Source: an uncultured Oscillospiraceae bacterium
GTDB lineage: Bacteria; Bacillota; Clostridia; Oscillospirales; Ruminococcaceae
DNA length: 64,000 nucleotides
Assembly (NCBI GenBank): GCA_905197685.1
Contig: CAJJZS010000002.1
Location: forward strand, 1-64,000
Direction: 5' to 3'
In this document: one piece after another, positions 52,701 to 61,845 of the stretch
Numbering within the stretch: the first letter of the stretch is position 1
How the letters are laid out: each line of letters begins with the position of its first letter
Notes under the pieces: generated by a model
What the model saw: only the letters and a program-made list of their open reading frames with translations
The model's database searches: none
Told to the model about the DNA's origin: nothing
Position numbers and translations under genes: made by a program

Positions 52701-54082
52701 AAAACATCCTGAACCTCTCCGTTTTTTACCCGTACCGCGCCGATTTCGGTAATGCGTTCCTGCGTTGCGGAAAGTCCGGTGGTTTCCAGGTCAAAGACAA
52801 TAAATTCTCCGTCAAAGCTGTGCTTTTTGCTTCCCTTCACCGCCGCTACCATATCGTTGACAAAGTAAGCCTCCACACCGTAAATCATGCGGAAATCGTC
52901 CCAGCCTTCCGAAGCGTACATCGCGTCCGGAAAACCCTGGACAACGCCGTGGTCGGTAATTGCCATCGCTCGGTGTCCCCAGCTGTGCGCCAGCTTTGCC
53001 AAATCGGCAGAACCGTTCATGCCGTCCATGTTGGACATATTGGAGTGCAGGTGCAGTTCCACCCTTTTAACCGGAGCGTCATCTGTCTTTTTCTTTTTCT
53101 GCACCATTGTGATTGCCAGTGGACGAATGGTAACATCATGTTCATACTTATCAAAAGCGGCATCTCCGCGTACAATGAGAGTGTTTCCCTCTTTGAGTTC
53201 CTCAATCGCTTCCTTTTTATCGGTCGGCTGAATCACCTTTAGCGTATTGGAACTGGTGTAATCGGTAATATCAATCGAGTAAATTTCCCATTTACCGTCC
53301 TTGGAAGTAACCGATTCTTTTCGCACAATATCTCCCCAAACCGTCGTCATACCGGTTTCACCTGTGACTTCATTGAGCGGAATCGGACATTCCTTGATCG
53401 GTTTTCCCAAAACAACAACTGCGCTGTCCGGTTCAAACGGAAAATCAGCGCAGTCAAAGGCAATTTTCCCTGTTTCTTTGCAGGCGCTCTCTTTTTTGCC
53501 GTTCGACTGCTTGGGCGCAGAACTCTCTTTCGGGCGTTCCAAGGCTTTTTTCTGTTCTTCTGTTATGGTGGGAGTTCCGATGATTTGCTGATATTCGGGC
53601 TGATCTTCCCGTAAATCCAGCACTCCGTCAAACTTTACCTCTATCGACAAACCGTACTGCTCGGAAATCACCTGTTTCATTGCAAGGTCGCAGCCGCTTT
53701 CTTCAATCAGATTATACCCGCCGTGACGCAAACCGATTGTAAAACAGCCGTCTTCTATCCTTTTTTCGCAGCCTTCAAAGATTCCGTTGGCGGGATAACC
53801 GCGCTTTTTCAGTTCGCGGAGGATATCTTCCATCGAATCACAGCAAAATAATTCCGGACGGTAGCGTGTCCTAATCTCAAACAACGCAAGCTCGGCTGTC
53901 CTTGCAATCTGTTTTTCTACCTGAACAATCTCCTTGAGCGGGATTCTTTGTTCCGGAGAAAGCTGAACGGTGATCTGTCTTTTTTCTCTTTTTGCATCGA
54001 TGTGATCGATTGGAGCCTGCATCAGCTCGTCCGCCACCTTGCCTGTTACAAACGGACGAAACACATCAGCAAAACGGTTCAC
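49745..54082 (-). CDS. polC: DNA polymerase III alpha subunit, PolC type
   Basis: A 1445-residue replicative polymerase. From the N-terminus: a PolC N-terminal region, OB fold (about 225-330), the PHP domain split around an inserted 3'-5' exonuclease (VFDLETTG near 430), then palm, fingers with a zinc-binding region (CPKC and CECCG), and C-terminal helix-hairpin-helix regions. The start is a GTG at 54082 with AAGGAGG nine bases upstream; an ATG at 54133 in the same frame has no ribosome site. Last gene of the long operon from uppS. Confidence 0.93.
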   Translation of the reverse strand: MNRFADVFRPFVTGKVADELMQAPIDHIDAKREKRQITVQLSPEQRIPLKEIVQVEKQIARTAELALFEIRTRYRPELFCCDSMEDILRELKKRGYPANGIFEGCEKRIEDGCFTIGLRHGGYNLIEESGCDLAMKQVISEQYGLSIEVKFDGVLDLREDQPEYQQIIGTPTITEEQKKALERPKESSAPKQSNGKKESACKETGKIAFDCADFPFEPDSAVVVLGKPIKECPIPLNEVTGETGMTTVWGDIVRKESVTSKDGKWEIYSIDITDYTSSNTLKVIQPTDKKEAIEELKEGNTLIVRGDAAFDKYEHDVTIRPLAITMVQKKKKTDDAPVKRVELHLHSNMSNMDGMNGSADLAKLAHSWGHRAMAITDHGVVQGFPDAMYASEGWDDFRMIYGVEAYFVNDMVAAVKGSKKHSFDGEFIVFDLETTGLSATQERITEIGAVRVKNGEVQDVFNTFVNPERHIPEKITSLTGITDAMVKDAPSEAEALKMWEEFCPKDAVLVAHNADFDCSFMSAAFARQKKHFKNTYIDTVTISRSLYKDLKNHKLDTVAEHLKVGEFNHHRACDDAAVLAKIFIRMMQDMKRDYRINSIEKINTALVTADPRQLKYYHLILLVKNQMGLKNLYQLVSMSHLKYFKKRPLIPKSELIKHREGLIVGSACEAGELFRAIVAGKSWNELCRMASFYDYLEVQPIGNNDFMMRNGTVKTVGELQEFNKTVIKLGDKLGIPVVATGDVHFMRKEDAIFRAILMAGQGFKDADNQPPLYLHTTQEMLDEFSYLPKEKAYEIVVTNTNLIADMIEEVRPFPNGTYTPTIDGAEEDLRQRTWQRAKDWYEFEGKIPDVVSNRLSKELDSIISHGFAVLYVIAQKLVSKSESDGYLVGSRGSVGSSFVAIMAGISEVNPLPPHYRCPKCNHSIFFTDGSVGSGFDLPPKNCECCGTPYLRDGHDIPFETFLGFHGDKSPDIDLNFSGEYQSKAHKYTEELFGEGHVFKAGTTGALADKTAYGYVKNYLSERGKTLHKAEENRLSKGCTGVKRSTGQHPGGMVVVPNDYEVFDFTPIQHPADDVNSDIITTHFDFNSLHDTILKLDILGHDVPTLYKYMEDLTGTKVGDADTSDELIYKLFTSPEVLGVTAEEIECETGTLAIPEMGTPFVRQMLLDCKPKNFSDLLQISGLSHGTDVWLGNAQDLIKSGTCTISEVIGTRDSIMLYLIYHGLDPSMSFKIMEIVRKGKAHKLLTEEHVKAMKEHDVPQWYIDSCFKIKYMFPKAHAAAYVIAAIRLCWYKVHYPLAFYAAHFTVRGEDFDAATVIQGKEMVKLRMKELRSKGMDATDKEKKTAECLHIALEALCRGIEFLPIDLYRSHATKYQIEDGKIRLPFCSLKGVGDAAANSLYEAAQKGEFISMDEIVSRSGVSKTVIETLKECGALGDLPESSQMTLF

Positions 54083-54161
54083 AGGATCTGTCCTCCTTTT
54101 CCTTTTTCCAAACGCAGCAAAGCTGAACCGCACCTTTCATGCGGCTCAGCCCCCTGTTTTT

Positions 54162-55046
54162 TTATTCCTGCTCGGTTTCTTTTTGCTCGGAGGAACCCAC
54201 TGTCTGTTCTCCCGATTCGCCGACAGTCGGCTCTTCTTCCGGATTTTCAGTCTGTTCCAGTTCGGTTGCTTCTACATAATTATCTTTGATGTTTTCTTCA
54301 TAGAAGGTATCCAAAGCAGCTTTTACATCGCCGCCCTCTACACTCTTGCCGACGGTGATGGTGCTGTCCTCCTCCACTACCTGTACGGATTTATTTCCTT
54401 CTTCATCGGTCACACGGATATTCAAGGTTTGAATAACTCGTTCCACAATCGGAGTATCGCCGTCTTTGCCCATGATAAACACAACATTTCCGCTGAGCGG
54501 GTCGCCGCCGTTGCCCTGATAGCTTGCCATCAGCCACTGACGGGTTAAAACAACTTCAAAGGCTTTTTTGCCGTCCACCTCGGTGGGTTTAATTCTTTTA
54601 AACTGCTCCGAAGAAAGGGTGCGGGAGAAAGAAGCCATCGAATACGGACGGGTGTCCAAACCTTTTTCAATCTCGCTGCGTACCCATTTCGCATCTTCTC
54701 CGAGGTAATAATATTCGCCCGGTTTGAGATATACGTTAGAAACCAAAGCGGTTCCTTCTTCGTTACCGGTGCTTTCCTGGAAAGTAATTCCGTCCTCGGA
54801 ACGCAGGAAGTTTGCCTTTCTGGTTGCCTTGCTTGCGGTGTCCCTTTCCCCTTCTGCATAACTGTAAGTATATCCAATCGCGCTGCCGGACTCAATTTCT
54901 TTGGTGTTTTCCAGCGCCTGATTGAGTTCCTTTAAGTAATTGCCGCTTTTTACCTCATCAAAGATTAAAAATGCAAGCAGAGCGACTACCGCCACAATTC
55001 CTAAAATAATCAGCGGTTTTTTCATATCCTTTTTTTTCTGAGCCAT
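54162..55046 (-). CDS. Membrane-anchored lipoprotein-like protein, unknown function
   Basis: A 294-residue protein. One membrane helix (about 11-29) is followed by a soluble alpha/beta domain outside the membrane. The domain has the form seen in lipoprotein carriers such as LolA/DUF proteins (SVQVVEEDSTITVGK), but no family was established. An acidic tail holds EEEPTVGES, shared with the DUF5711-like protein. The start at 55046 follows AAAGGGTAAG. It lies five bases after ispG and before polC. Confidence 0.75.
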   Translation of the reverse strand: MAQKKKDMKKPLIILGIVAVVALLAFLIFDEVKSGNYLKELNQALENTKEIESGSAIGYTYSYAEGERDTASKATRKANFLRSEDGITFQESTGNEEGTALVSNVYLKPGEYYYLGEDAKWVRSEIEKGLDTRPYSMASFSRTLSSEQFKRIKPTEVDGKKAFEVVLTRQWLMASYQGNGGDPLSGNVVFIMGKDGDTPIVERVIQTLNIRVTDEEGNKSVQVVEEDSTITVGKSVEGGDVKAALDTFYEENIKDNYVEATELEQTENPEEEPTVGESGEQTVGSSEQKETEQE

Positions 55047-55051
55047 TGTTC

Positions 55052-56119
55052 TTACCCTTTCTTCTGTGTCATTTTTTCTACTTCTGCCGCCAGTTCTTCC
55101 ACAACGCAATCTTCGGGAACCTTGCGGAGAATCTCGCCTTTGCAAAACAAAATCGCGCAGCCGTCTCCGCCGGCAATTCCGAGATCCGCTTCCCTTGCCT
55201 CTCCCGGACCGTTTACCGCGCAGCCCATCACCGCTACCGTAAGCGGAGCTTTGCAATCTTTGAGCCGTTCCTCTACCTGTTTTGCCAAACCGATTAAATC
55301 AATCTTTGTTCTTCCGCAGGTCGGGCAGGAGATAAAGGTGATTCCCTCTTTTCTTAACCCGATAGATTTTAAAATATCCCTTGCCGCATACACCTCGTTG
55401 ACCGGGTCATCGGTTAACGAAACGCGGATGGTATCTCCGATTCCGTCGCACAGCAAAGAACCGATTCCGACAGCGGATTTAATCAAACCCATGCGGGCGG
55501 TTCCGGCTTCGGTCACACCCAGATGCAGCGGATAATCGCATTGTTGTGCTGCCAGGCGATAGGCTTCTATCATTGTCTGCACATTGGAAGATTTGATGGA
55601 AATGGCAATCTGGTCATAATCATATCGCTCAATCAAAGAAGCATGGTACAACGCGCTGTCCACCATTGCCTGCGCTGTCGGGTGTCCGTATTTAGCAAGA
55701 ATCTGCTTTTCCAGACTGCCGGAATTGACTCCGACACGAATCGGCACATTATGCTGCTTACAGGTCTGCACAACCTGACGCACCCTGTCCTCGTCCCCGA
55801 TATTCCCGGGGTTAATCCGCACTTTGTCCACCCCTGCCGCTACCGCTTCCAAAGCAAGGCGGTAATCAAAATGAATGTCGGCGACAATCGGAACAGAAAC
55901 GGCTTCTTTTAAGGCTGCTATCAGCTTTACCGATTCCATATTCGGAATTGCGGCGCGAATCAGCTCGCAGCCTGCTGCTTCCAGACGCTTTGCCTGTTCC
56001 ACACTTTTTTCTGTTTCCTCCGCCGGGGTATTGAGCATCGACTGAACGGTAATCGGCGCGCCTCCGCCAATCTTAACCCCTCCGGCGCAAATCTGCTTTG
56101 AACTTCTCGGAAAACTCAT
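55052..56119 (-). CDS. ispG: 4-hydroxy-3-methylbut-2-enyl diphosphate synthase
   Basis: A 355-residue IspG. The [4Fe-4S] ligands are in CPTCGRT (near 264) and GCAVNGPGE (near 300). The NIGDEDRV and TEAGTA blocks are typical. It converts the cyclic methylerythritol diphosphate to HMBPP for isoprenoid synthesis, the step after the Dxr branch encoded nearby. The short form lacks the plant insert. Confidence 0.95.
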   Translation of the reverse strand: MSFPRSSKQICAGGVKIGGGAPITVQSMLNTPAEETEKSVEQAKRLEAAGCELIRAAIPNMESVKLIAALKEAVSVPIVADIHFDYRLALEAVAAGVDKVRINPGNIGDEDRVRQVVQTCKQHNVPIRVGVNSGSLEKQILAKYGHPTAQAMVDSALYHASLIERYDYDQIAISIKSSNVQTMIEAYRLAAQQCDYPLHLGVTEAGTARMGLIKSAVGIGSLLCDGIGDTIRVSLTDDPVNEVYAARDILKSIGLRKEGITFISCPTCGRTKIDLIGLAKQVEERLKDCKAPLTVAVMGCAVNGPGEAREADLGIAGGDGCAILFCKGEILRKVPEDCVVEELAAEVEKMTQKKG

Positions 56120-56158
56120 GGTATTCTCCTTTCGGTTTTCTCCCCTTTTCGCTTTCAG

Positions 56159-57190
56159 CTATCCCTGAATCAATCGAACAATATCTTGAAAGGTGACAAA
56201 CAACATTAACCCCATAAACAGGAATAATCCTGCTGCGTGTATATATCCTTCATATTTTGCCGGAACCGGTTTTCCTCTCACCAGCTCTATCAGTAAAAAG
56301 ATCAGTCTGCCCCCGTCCAACGCCGGAAGCGGAAGAAGGTTAAACACACCGATATTGATGGTGATAAAAGCAACCAACAAAAAGAAATTGGAATAATTGC
56401 GGGTGGATGCAACCTCTCCAATCACCTGTGTCACACCGACCGGACCGGAAAGCTGATTCATATGGAACTGTCCGGTAATCAGTTTTCCGAAAGAAGTCCA
56501 AACCTGTTTTACCATTCCTGTTGTCATATACCAGGATTCTTTTAACACCAAAAGCGGCGTCTTTTTTAATCCCTGTACCTTAAAGTCCAGTTTTACAATG
56601 GTCTGTCCTTCAATCTGTTCATAGGCAAAGGGAACATCGGTCAGCTGCACAATCTCCCCATTTCTGCGCACTGTCATCTGAACCGGCTGGTCGCCCACAT
56701 CTACAAAAGCATAGACCAAATCGTTGGAGGTGTGAACATTATATCCATTGATTTCTAAAATTTCGTCGCCCACCTGCAATTTTTCGCTGCTGACCGCTTC
56801 CGGATCAAAGACGCTAACCTGTGTGCTGCCTATCATCGGCTTTGCACACACCAAAGCCAGAATAATCAAAAAGCCCAACAGCAGATTCATGGAAGCTCCC
56901 GCGACAATAATCAAAATCTTCTGAAGCGGTTTTTTATTGCAGAAAGCGCGGTCATCGGTACTTTCCTCATCTTCCCCCTCCATCGCAACATAACCGCCGA
57001 TCGGAAGAAGACGCAGGGTATACTGTGTTTCCCCTTTGGTAATATGAAACAGTTCCGGTCCCATACCGATTGAAAATTCCGGAACAGAAACCCCCTGCGA
57101 TTTTGCTGTCAAAAAATGTCCCAATTCATGAATGAGGATAATCGCCCCGAATACCAGGATTCCCAGAAGAATGGTAACAATCCAATTCAT
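56159..57190 (-). CDS. rseP: Site-2 intramembrane metalloprotease RseP
   Basis: A 343-residue protease. HELGH near residue 22 is the zinc site. A PDZ domain covers about 110-200 (VSSEKLQVGDEILEINGYNV). The second metal motif NLLPLPALDGG is near 280. About four membrane segments. It cuts anti-sigma factors inside the membrane; the zinc-finger anti-sigma at 47464 is a possible client. The start at 57190 follows GGGAGGAATTTG; a TTG just before it is less likely. Confidence 0.93.
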   Translation of the reverse strand: MNWIVTILLGILVFGAIILIHELGHFLTAKSQGVSVPEFSIGMGPELFHITKGETQYTLRLLPIGGYVAMEGEDEESTDDRAFCNKKPLQKILIIVAGASMNLLLGFLIILALVCAKPMIGSTQVSVFDPEAVSSEKLQVGDEILEINGYNVHTSNDLVYAFVDVGDQPVQMTVRRNGEIVQLTDVPFAYEQIEGQTIVKLDFKVQGLKKTPLLVLKESWYMTTGMVKQVWTSFGKLITGQFHMNQLSGPVGVTQVIGEVASTRNYSNFFLLVAFITINIGVFNLLPLPALDGGRLIFLLIELVRGKPVPAKYEGYIHAAGLFLFMGLMLFVTFQDIVRLIQG

Positions 57191-57214
57191 CAAATTCCTC
57201 CCTGCCGTTGTTTG

Positions 57215-58363
57215 TTAGCGGCAAAATTTTTCCCGAACAAACTCTCTCGCCGTCCTGTCTGCCCGCAAAACATCTTCTGCCGAAGAATATTCTTTTGGTT
57301 CAAAATGGTTGAGCGCCTGATGGACTGCCTCAAATAAATCAAGGTAGCCTATCCGGTCCTGCAAAAACAGAGATACCGCTTCTTCATTGGCTCCGTTGAC
57401 AATACAAGGGTACAGTCCGCCCCGTTTTGCAGCTTCTATGCAGTCTGCAAGACAGGTAAAGGTCTGCAAATCCGGCTTTGCAAAGGTCAGCGCAGAACAG
57501 GAAAGTAAATCCAATCTCTTCGCCGGAGATTCATACCGTTCGGGCCAAGTCAACGCATACTGAATCGGAATCATCATATCCGGCGCTCCCATCTGAGCCA
57601 TCACCGAACCGTCCAGATATTCCACCATCGAGTGAATGATACTTTGCGGATGAACCACAATATCAATCTTTTCCGGCGGCATGGAAAACAACCACATCGC
57701 TTCGATAAATTCCAAACCTTTATTCATCAGGGTGGAAGAATCAATGGTAATCTTCGCTCCCATGCTCCAATTTGGATGCTTTAAAGCCTGCTCTTTTTTG
57801 ATGCCTGCCAGTTCTTCCCTGCTTTTTCCAAAAAACGGTCCGCCGGACGCCGTAATAATCAATTTCTTGACCTGACTTTGCTTATTTCCCTGAAGGCACT
57901 GAAATATAGCGGAGTGTTCGCTGTCAATCGGGGTAAGCAGAACATTTTTTTCTTTTACCCGTTGTGTCACCAGCTTTCCGCCTGCAACCAGCGTTTCTTT
58001 ATTTGCCAAAGCCACATTATTTCCGGCATCAATCGCCGTTAAGGTCGGCAGCAATCCAGCCACACCCATCAGCGCGTTGATGACCGTATCCTGTCCGGAA
58101 TATCCCGCAACGGTGAGAACACCCTCCATTCCTTCCAAAACGGTAGTGTCGGTATCTTTCACCCGCTGTTTGAGTTCTTTCGCCGCATCCGCATCGGTTA
58201 AAACGGCATATTTCGGAGAAAACTCCCGAATTTGCTGTTCCATCAATTTCCAATTTCTGTGCGCTGTCAAACCGACAACGGAAAAACCCATCTTGCGGCA
58301 AACAGTCAGGCTCTGCGTTCCGATGGAACCGGTAGAGCCCAAAATTGAAAGCGTTTTATTCAT
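57215..58363 (-). CDS. dxr: 1-deoxy-D-xylulose-5-phosphate reductoisomerase
   Basis: A 382-residue Dxr. The NADPH fold starts LSILGSTGSIGTQSL, the metal/substrate region PIDSEHSAIFQCL lies near 145, and the flexible loop IMVHPQSIIHSMVEY near 210. It makes MEP for isoprenoids. Upstream on the minus strand an extended -10 (TGGTATACT) suggests an internal promoter in the 58364-58537 gap, but no good -35 was found. Confidence 0.95.
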   Translation of the reverse strand: MNKTLSILGSTGSIGTQSLTVCRKMGFSVVGLTAHRNWKLMEQQIREFSPKYAVLTDADAAKELKQRVKDTDTTVLEGMEGVLTVAGYSGQDTVINALMGVAGLLPTLTAIDAGNNVALANKETLVAGGKLVTQRVKEKNVLLTPIDSEHSAIFQCLQGNKQSQVKKLIITASGGPFFGKSREELAGIKKEQALKHPNWSMGAKITIDSSTLMNKGLEFIEAMWLFSMPPEKIDIVVHPQSIIHSMVEYLDGSVMAQMGAPDMMIPIQYALTWPERYESPAKRLDLLSCSALTFAKPDLQTFTCLADCIEAAKRGGLYPCIVNGANEEAVSLFLQDRIGYLDLFEAVHQALNHFEPKEYSSAEDVLRADRTAREFVREKFCR

Positions 58364-58537
58364 GCAATCCCTCTTTTACCTGATAATGACGCAGCAGCTT
58401 TTTATAATAAGATGGCACTGCATCTGATATAGTATACCATATATTTTTTACGAGGATGTTAAATTTTCAGAAAAAAGCGGAGGAATTGTCATCTTTTTTC
58501 CTTTTTCCCCGTTTTATAAACAAAGGGTTCCAACTCT

Positions 58538-59380
58538 CTATGCCGCTATACTGCAAACCGGGAAAAGCAGTGTTGTCGCATAGATAAACGGCAAAGTAAA
58601 CAAAACGCTGTCAAATCGGTCTAAAACGCCGCCGTGTCCTGGCATAATTTTGCCGAAATCTTTAATCTTAAACTGGCGTTTAATCAAAGAGAAGCTCAAA
58701 TCGCCCAACACACTGATAAGGGACGCCAGCGGAGAAATCAAAGCCAGACGCAGGAAGTTAATTTCCAGAGCAATTCCCATCATGCCGCAAACCTTTTGGT
58801 AACAAAACGCAGCCAGTAAATTCAGTAAAATACAGCTTACCAATCCGCCTGCCAATCCCTCCACTGTTTTATGAGGACTGACCAGCGGGCACAATTTATG
58901 CTTTCCAAACGCTTTGCCGACAAAATAAGCGCCGCTGTCACTGAACCATGCGCAGGCAAGCGCCATCAGCAGATAAAACATACCCATCGCCTGCCCGTTG
59001 TTGTCGCGCAGATAGATTGCCGCAGAAAAGGAAAGCGGCATTCCGATGCTCATCATAAAGGTCAGCGCAATATCTTCTACTCGGGTATCTTTATGCGTTT
59101 TCAATAAAATCAAAAATAAAATTCCGATATAGGGCAGCAAAAACAGCGGCAAAAGGTTCATCTCCTTTTGCATTGGAACAAAGGGAAATACTGCCGCCAC
59201 CACAAATGCAACCAAAGAAAGCAGCTTGTTGTGACTGATTTTGGTTGCTGTTAAAAATTCGTGCATTGCAATCAGGGAAATCAGCATAATCGCAACATTC
59301 AAAATCGGAGTTTGAAAAAAGCTGAGTACAACAATCAACAAAACGATTCCGACTGCCGCAGAAAGTATCCGTGTTTTCAC
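58538..59380 (-). CDS. cdsA: Phosphatidate cytidylyltransferase
   Basis: A 280-residue multi-pass protein. The family signature near the C-terminus is KRQFKIKDFGKIMPGHGGVLDRFDS. It makes CDP-diacylglycerol. The start is a GTG at 59380 with GGAGAGG upstream; an ATG at 59407 lacks a site. Confidence 0.9.
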   Translation of the reverse strand: MKTRILSAAVGIVLLIVVLSFFQTPILNVAIMLISLIAMHEFLTATKISHNKLLSLVAFVVAAVFPFVPMQKEMNLLPLFLLPYIGILFLILLKTHKDTRVEDIALTFMMSIGMPLSFSAAIYLRDNNGQAMGMFYLLMALACAWFSDSGAYFVGKAFGKHKLCPLVSPHKTVEGLAGGLVSCILLNLLAAFCYQKVCGMMGIALEINFLRLALISPLASLISVLGDLSFSLIKRQFKIKDFGKIMPGHGGVLDRFDSVLFTLPFIYATTLLFPVCSIAA

Positions 59381-59474
59381 TAAAACCTCTCCATTCCTTC
59401 TTCTCATTTCTTGCCGCAGAACTTACTTTCCCGCTACAAGATATGTTTTTCTGTCTAAAGGTATTCCGATTTGC

Positions 59475-60197
59475 TTAAATCCCGCCGAAGCGACGGTGAC
59501 GCTGCTGAAAAATCTGAATTGCCTGTTCCAAATCCTTCGGGGTAAAGTCCGGCCAAAGGACATCCATAAATACAAATTCCGAATAAGCTGCCTGCCAAAT
59601 CAAAAAGTTGGACAGGCGTTCCTCTCCGCTTGGGCGAATAATCAGGTCGGGGTCGGGCTGCCCCGCTGTGTACAGGCAGCGTTCAATCTCTTCTTCCCGA
59701 ATCTGCTCCGGCAAAATTTCTCCGTTCTGTATCTTTTCTCCTAATTTGCGAACCGCATGGGCAATTTCATCTCTGCCGCCGTAGTTTAAAGCCACATTTA
59801 CCAAAAGTCCGCGACGATTTTCTCCCAAACGCTCGATTCGGGCAATTTTTTCCTGAAGAACAGGGGACAAAGCCGTCATATCTCCGATAAATTTGGTTCT
59901 TACCTCATCGTTTTCTTCCCTGTGAGCAAACGCTTCATCGATATACTGCTCCAACAGCTCCATAATAGAATCCACTTCATCTTTCGGACGCTTCCAATTT
60001 TCGGTGGAAAAAGCATACACTGTCAGATATTGCAGCCCGATTTTGTTGCAGTATTCTACAATTTTTCGGAATGTTTTCGCGCCTTCCCGGTGTCCGTATT
60101 TCCGCGGTAAATTTCTCTGTTTTGCCCAGCGCCCGTTGCCGTCCATGATGATGGCAATATGTTTCGGCAACTCTTTTTGCAAGGACTGATCTCCCAT
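59475..60197 (-). CDS. uppS: Isoprenyl transferase (undecaprenyl diphosphate synthase)
   Basis: A 240-residue cis-prenyltransferase. The active-site Asp lies in IAIIMDGNGRWAKQR (about 14-28), and the C-terminal RPSGEERLSNFL region binds the substrate. It makes the C55 lipid carrier for wall synthesis. First gene of the uppS-cdsA-dxr-rseP-ispG run. Confidence 0.95.
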   Translation of the reverse strand: MGDQSLQKELPKHIAIIMDGNGRWAKQRNLPRKYGHREGAKTFRKIVEYCNKIGLQYLTVYAFSTENWKRPKDEVDSIMELLEQYIDEAFAHREENDEVRTKFIGDMTALSPVLQEKIARIERLGENRRGLLVNVALNYGGRDEIAHAVRKLGEKIQNGEILPEQIREEEIERCLYTAGQPDPDLIIRPSGEERLSNFLIWQAAYSEFVFMDVLWPDFTPKDLEQAIQIFQQRHRRFGGI

Positions 60198-60242
60198 TTT
60201 GGTTCTTCTCCTATCTTTGACCGCCTCTTTCGAGGATAACTT

Positions 60243-60278
60243 TTAAAAGAGCCATGCACCGCGCAGCGATACATGGCT
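60243..60278 (-). terminator. Terminator after frr
   Basis: AGCCATG (60250-60256) pairs with CATGGCT (60272-60278), followed on the minus strand by CTTTTAAAA. The T run is short. Confidence 0.65.
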
Positions 60279-60317
60279 TTGCACTTTCTTTCCGAATTTT
60301 CTTTGCAACCGCAAAAA

Positions 60318-60872
60318 TTACAAAGACATAACTTCCTGTTCTTTGTCTTTAACAGCTTTGTCAATCATCTTAACATATTTATCTGTTAAATCCTGAACAT
60401 CTTTTTCTGCGTCTTTCAAATCGTCCTCAGAGATTTCGTTTGCTTTTTTCTGCGCTTTGAATTTATCTACTGCATCGCGGCGGATATTGCGGATAGAAAC
60501 CTTTGCGTTTTCTCCGTCTTTAGATACCTGTTTGCACAGTTCTTTACGGCGTTCCTCTGTCGGAGACGGGAAAATCAGACGAATTACAGAACCGTCATCG
60601 GTCGGATTGATTCCGATATCGGAAGCCTGGATTGCCTTGTTAATCAGCTTCAGAGTGGATTTATCCCATGGCTGAATAACCAAAGTTCTTGCGTCAGCGG
60701 TAGAAATGGTAGCCAGCTGCTGAATCGGGGTTGCTGCGCCGTAATAATCCACGGTAACGCGGTCTAAAACCGACGGAGAAGCCTTACCTGCGCGGATGGT
60801 TCCGAATTCTCTGTAAAGAGCGTCCAGAGTTTTATTCATTTTTTCTTCAATTTCTTTGTACTGTGCTTTCAT
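60318..60872 (-). CDS. frr: Ribosome recycling factor
   Basis: A 184-residue RRF with the three-helix bundle sequence and the central block TIRAGKASPSVLDRVTVDYYG. It splits post-termination ribosomes with EF-G. The start at 60872 follows GGAGG. It is 44 bases after pyrH. Confidence 0.95.
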   Translation of the reverse strand: MKAQYKEIEEKMNKTLDALYREFGTIRAGKASPSVLDRVTVDYYGAATPIQQLATISTADARTLVIQPWDKSTLKLINKAIQASDIGINPTDDGSVIRLIFPSPTEERRKELCKQVSKDGENAKVSIRNIRRDAVDKFKAQKKANEISEDDLKDAEKDVQDLTDKYVKMIDKAVKDKEQEVMSL

Positions 60873-60916
60873 AAAATCCTCCGTTCTGCCGAAAAAATTC
60901 AGCAAATCATTTTTAA

Positions 60917-61612
60917 TTATTTTACAAGAGTACCAACATCTTCGCCTTTTACTGCGCGCAGGATATTATCCGGGTCTTCCAGACTGAATACCAGCACCGG
61001 AATATGGTTATCTCTGCACATCGAGAAGGCTGTCATATCCATCACTGCCAGCTGTTTTGCCAAAACTTCGTCAAAGGAAATGTTCTGGTAACGAACAGCG
61101 TTTGGATTCTTGTGCGGGTCGCTGTCATAAACGCCGTCAACCATTGTCGCTTTCAGGATAATCTGAGCGTCAATTTCAGCTGCGCGCAGCGCTGCCGCAG
61201 TATCGGTGGAGAAAAACGGATTTCCGGTTCCGCAGCCGAAAATAACAACACGATTTTTTTGCAGATGGCGAACTGCGCGGTTGCGGATATAAGGCTCCGC
61301 TACCTGCTGCATGGAGATTGCGGTCTGAACGCGGACATCACAGCCAACCTGCTCCAAAGCGTCTGCCAATGCCAACGAATTCATTACCGTTGCCAACATT
61401 CCGATATGGTCGGCTCTGGTGCGGTCCATGTTGCCGCTGCTGCGACCTCTCCAAAAGTTTCCGCCGCCGACAACAATCGCAACCTCTGTTCCCAAATCAT
61501 AAATCTTTTTAATGCTCGAGCAGATGGACTGAACAACATCATAATCCAGACCTGTTTTTTTATCCCCTGCCAGAGCTTCTCCGCTGAGCTTGATAAGCAC
61601 GCGCTTATACAT
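60917..61612 (-). CDS. pyrH: UMP kinase
   Basis: A 231-residue UMP kinase of the amino-acid kinase fold (RVLIKLSGEALAG start, VVGGGNFWRGR, and MDMTAFSMC). It phosphorylates UMP to UDP. The start at 61612 follows GGGAGTG. First gene of pyrH-frr. Confidence 0.95.
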   Translation of the reverse strand: MYKRVLIKLSGEALAGDKKTGLDYDVVQSICSSIKKIYDLGTEVAIVVGGGNFWRGRSSGNMDRTRADHIGMLATVMNSLALADALEQVGCDVRVQTAISMQQVAEPYIRNRAVRHLQKNRVVIFGCGTGNPFFSTDTAAALRAAEIDAQIILKATMVDGVYDSDPHKNPNAVRYQNISFDEVLAKQLAVMDMTAFSMCRDNHIPVLVFSLEDPDNILRAVKGEDVGTLVK

Positions 61613-61688
61613 ATTTTTCACTCCCAATTTATTTTTCATACTGTCTGCGAACCGAACAGTTTGACAAGACCTGATATTTATACTTCTT

Positions 61689-61717
61689 ATTTTATCGTAA
61701 CTTTTTGCCGATGTAAA
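61689..61717 (-). promoter_or_regulatory. Promoter of pyrH-frr
   Basis: TTTACA (61712-61717) and TAAAAT (61689-61694) on the minus strand, 17-base spacer. Confidence 0.7.
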
Positions 61718-61764
61718 GACCTTTTTTGCTTTCTTTGCGAATTAGAAGCGTTTTTTTAGAAAAA

Positions 61765-61823
61765 ACAGGGCAAGATAAACCCCTGTGCATAAAAATAGGG
61801 TACAAGCTGTAAACTTGTACCCT
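61765..61823 (-). terminator. Tandem terminators after tsf
   Basis: Two hairpins in series. AGGGTACAAG/CTTGTACCCT (61797-61823) is followed by TATTTTTA on the minus strand. ACAGGG/CCCTGT (61765-61786) is followed by TTTTTTC. Confidence 0.88.
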
Positions 61824-61845
61824 TATTTCAACCGAAAAACCGGTC

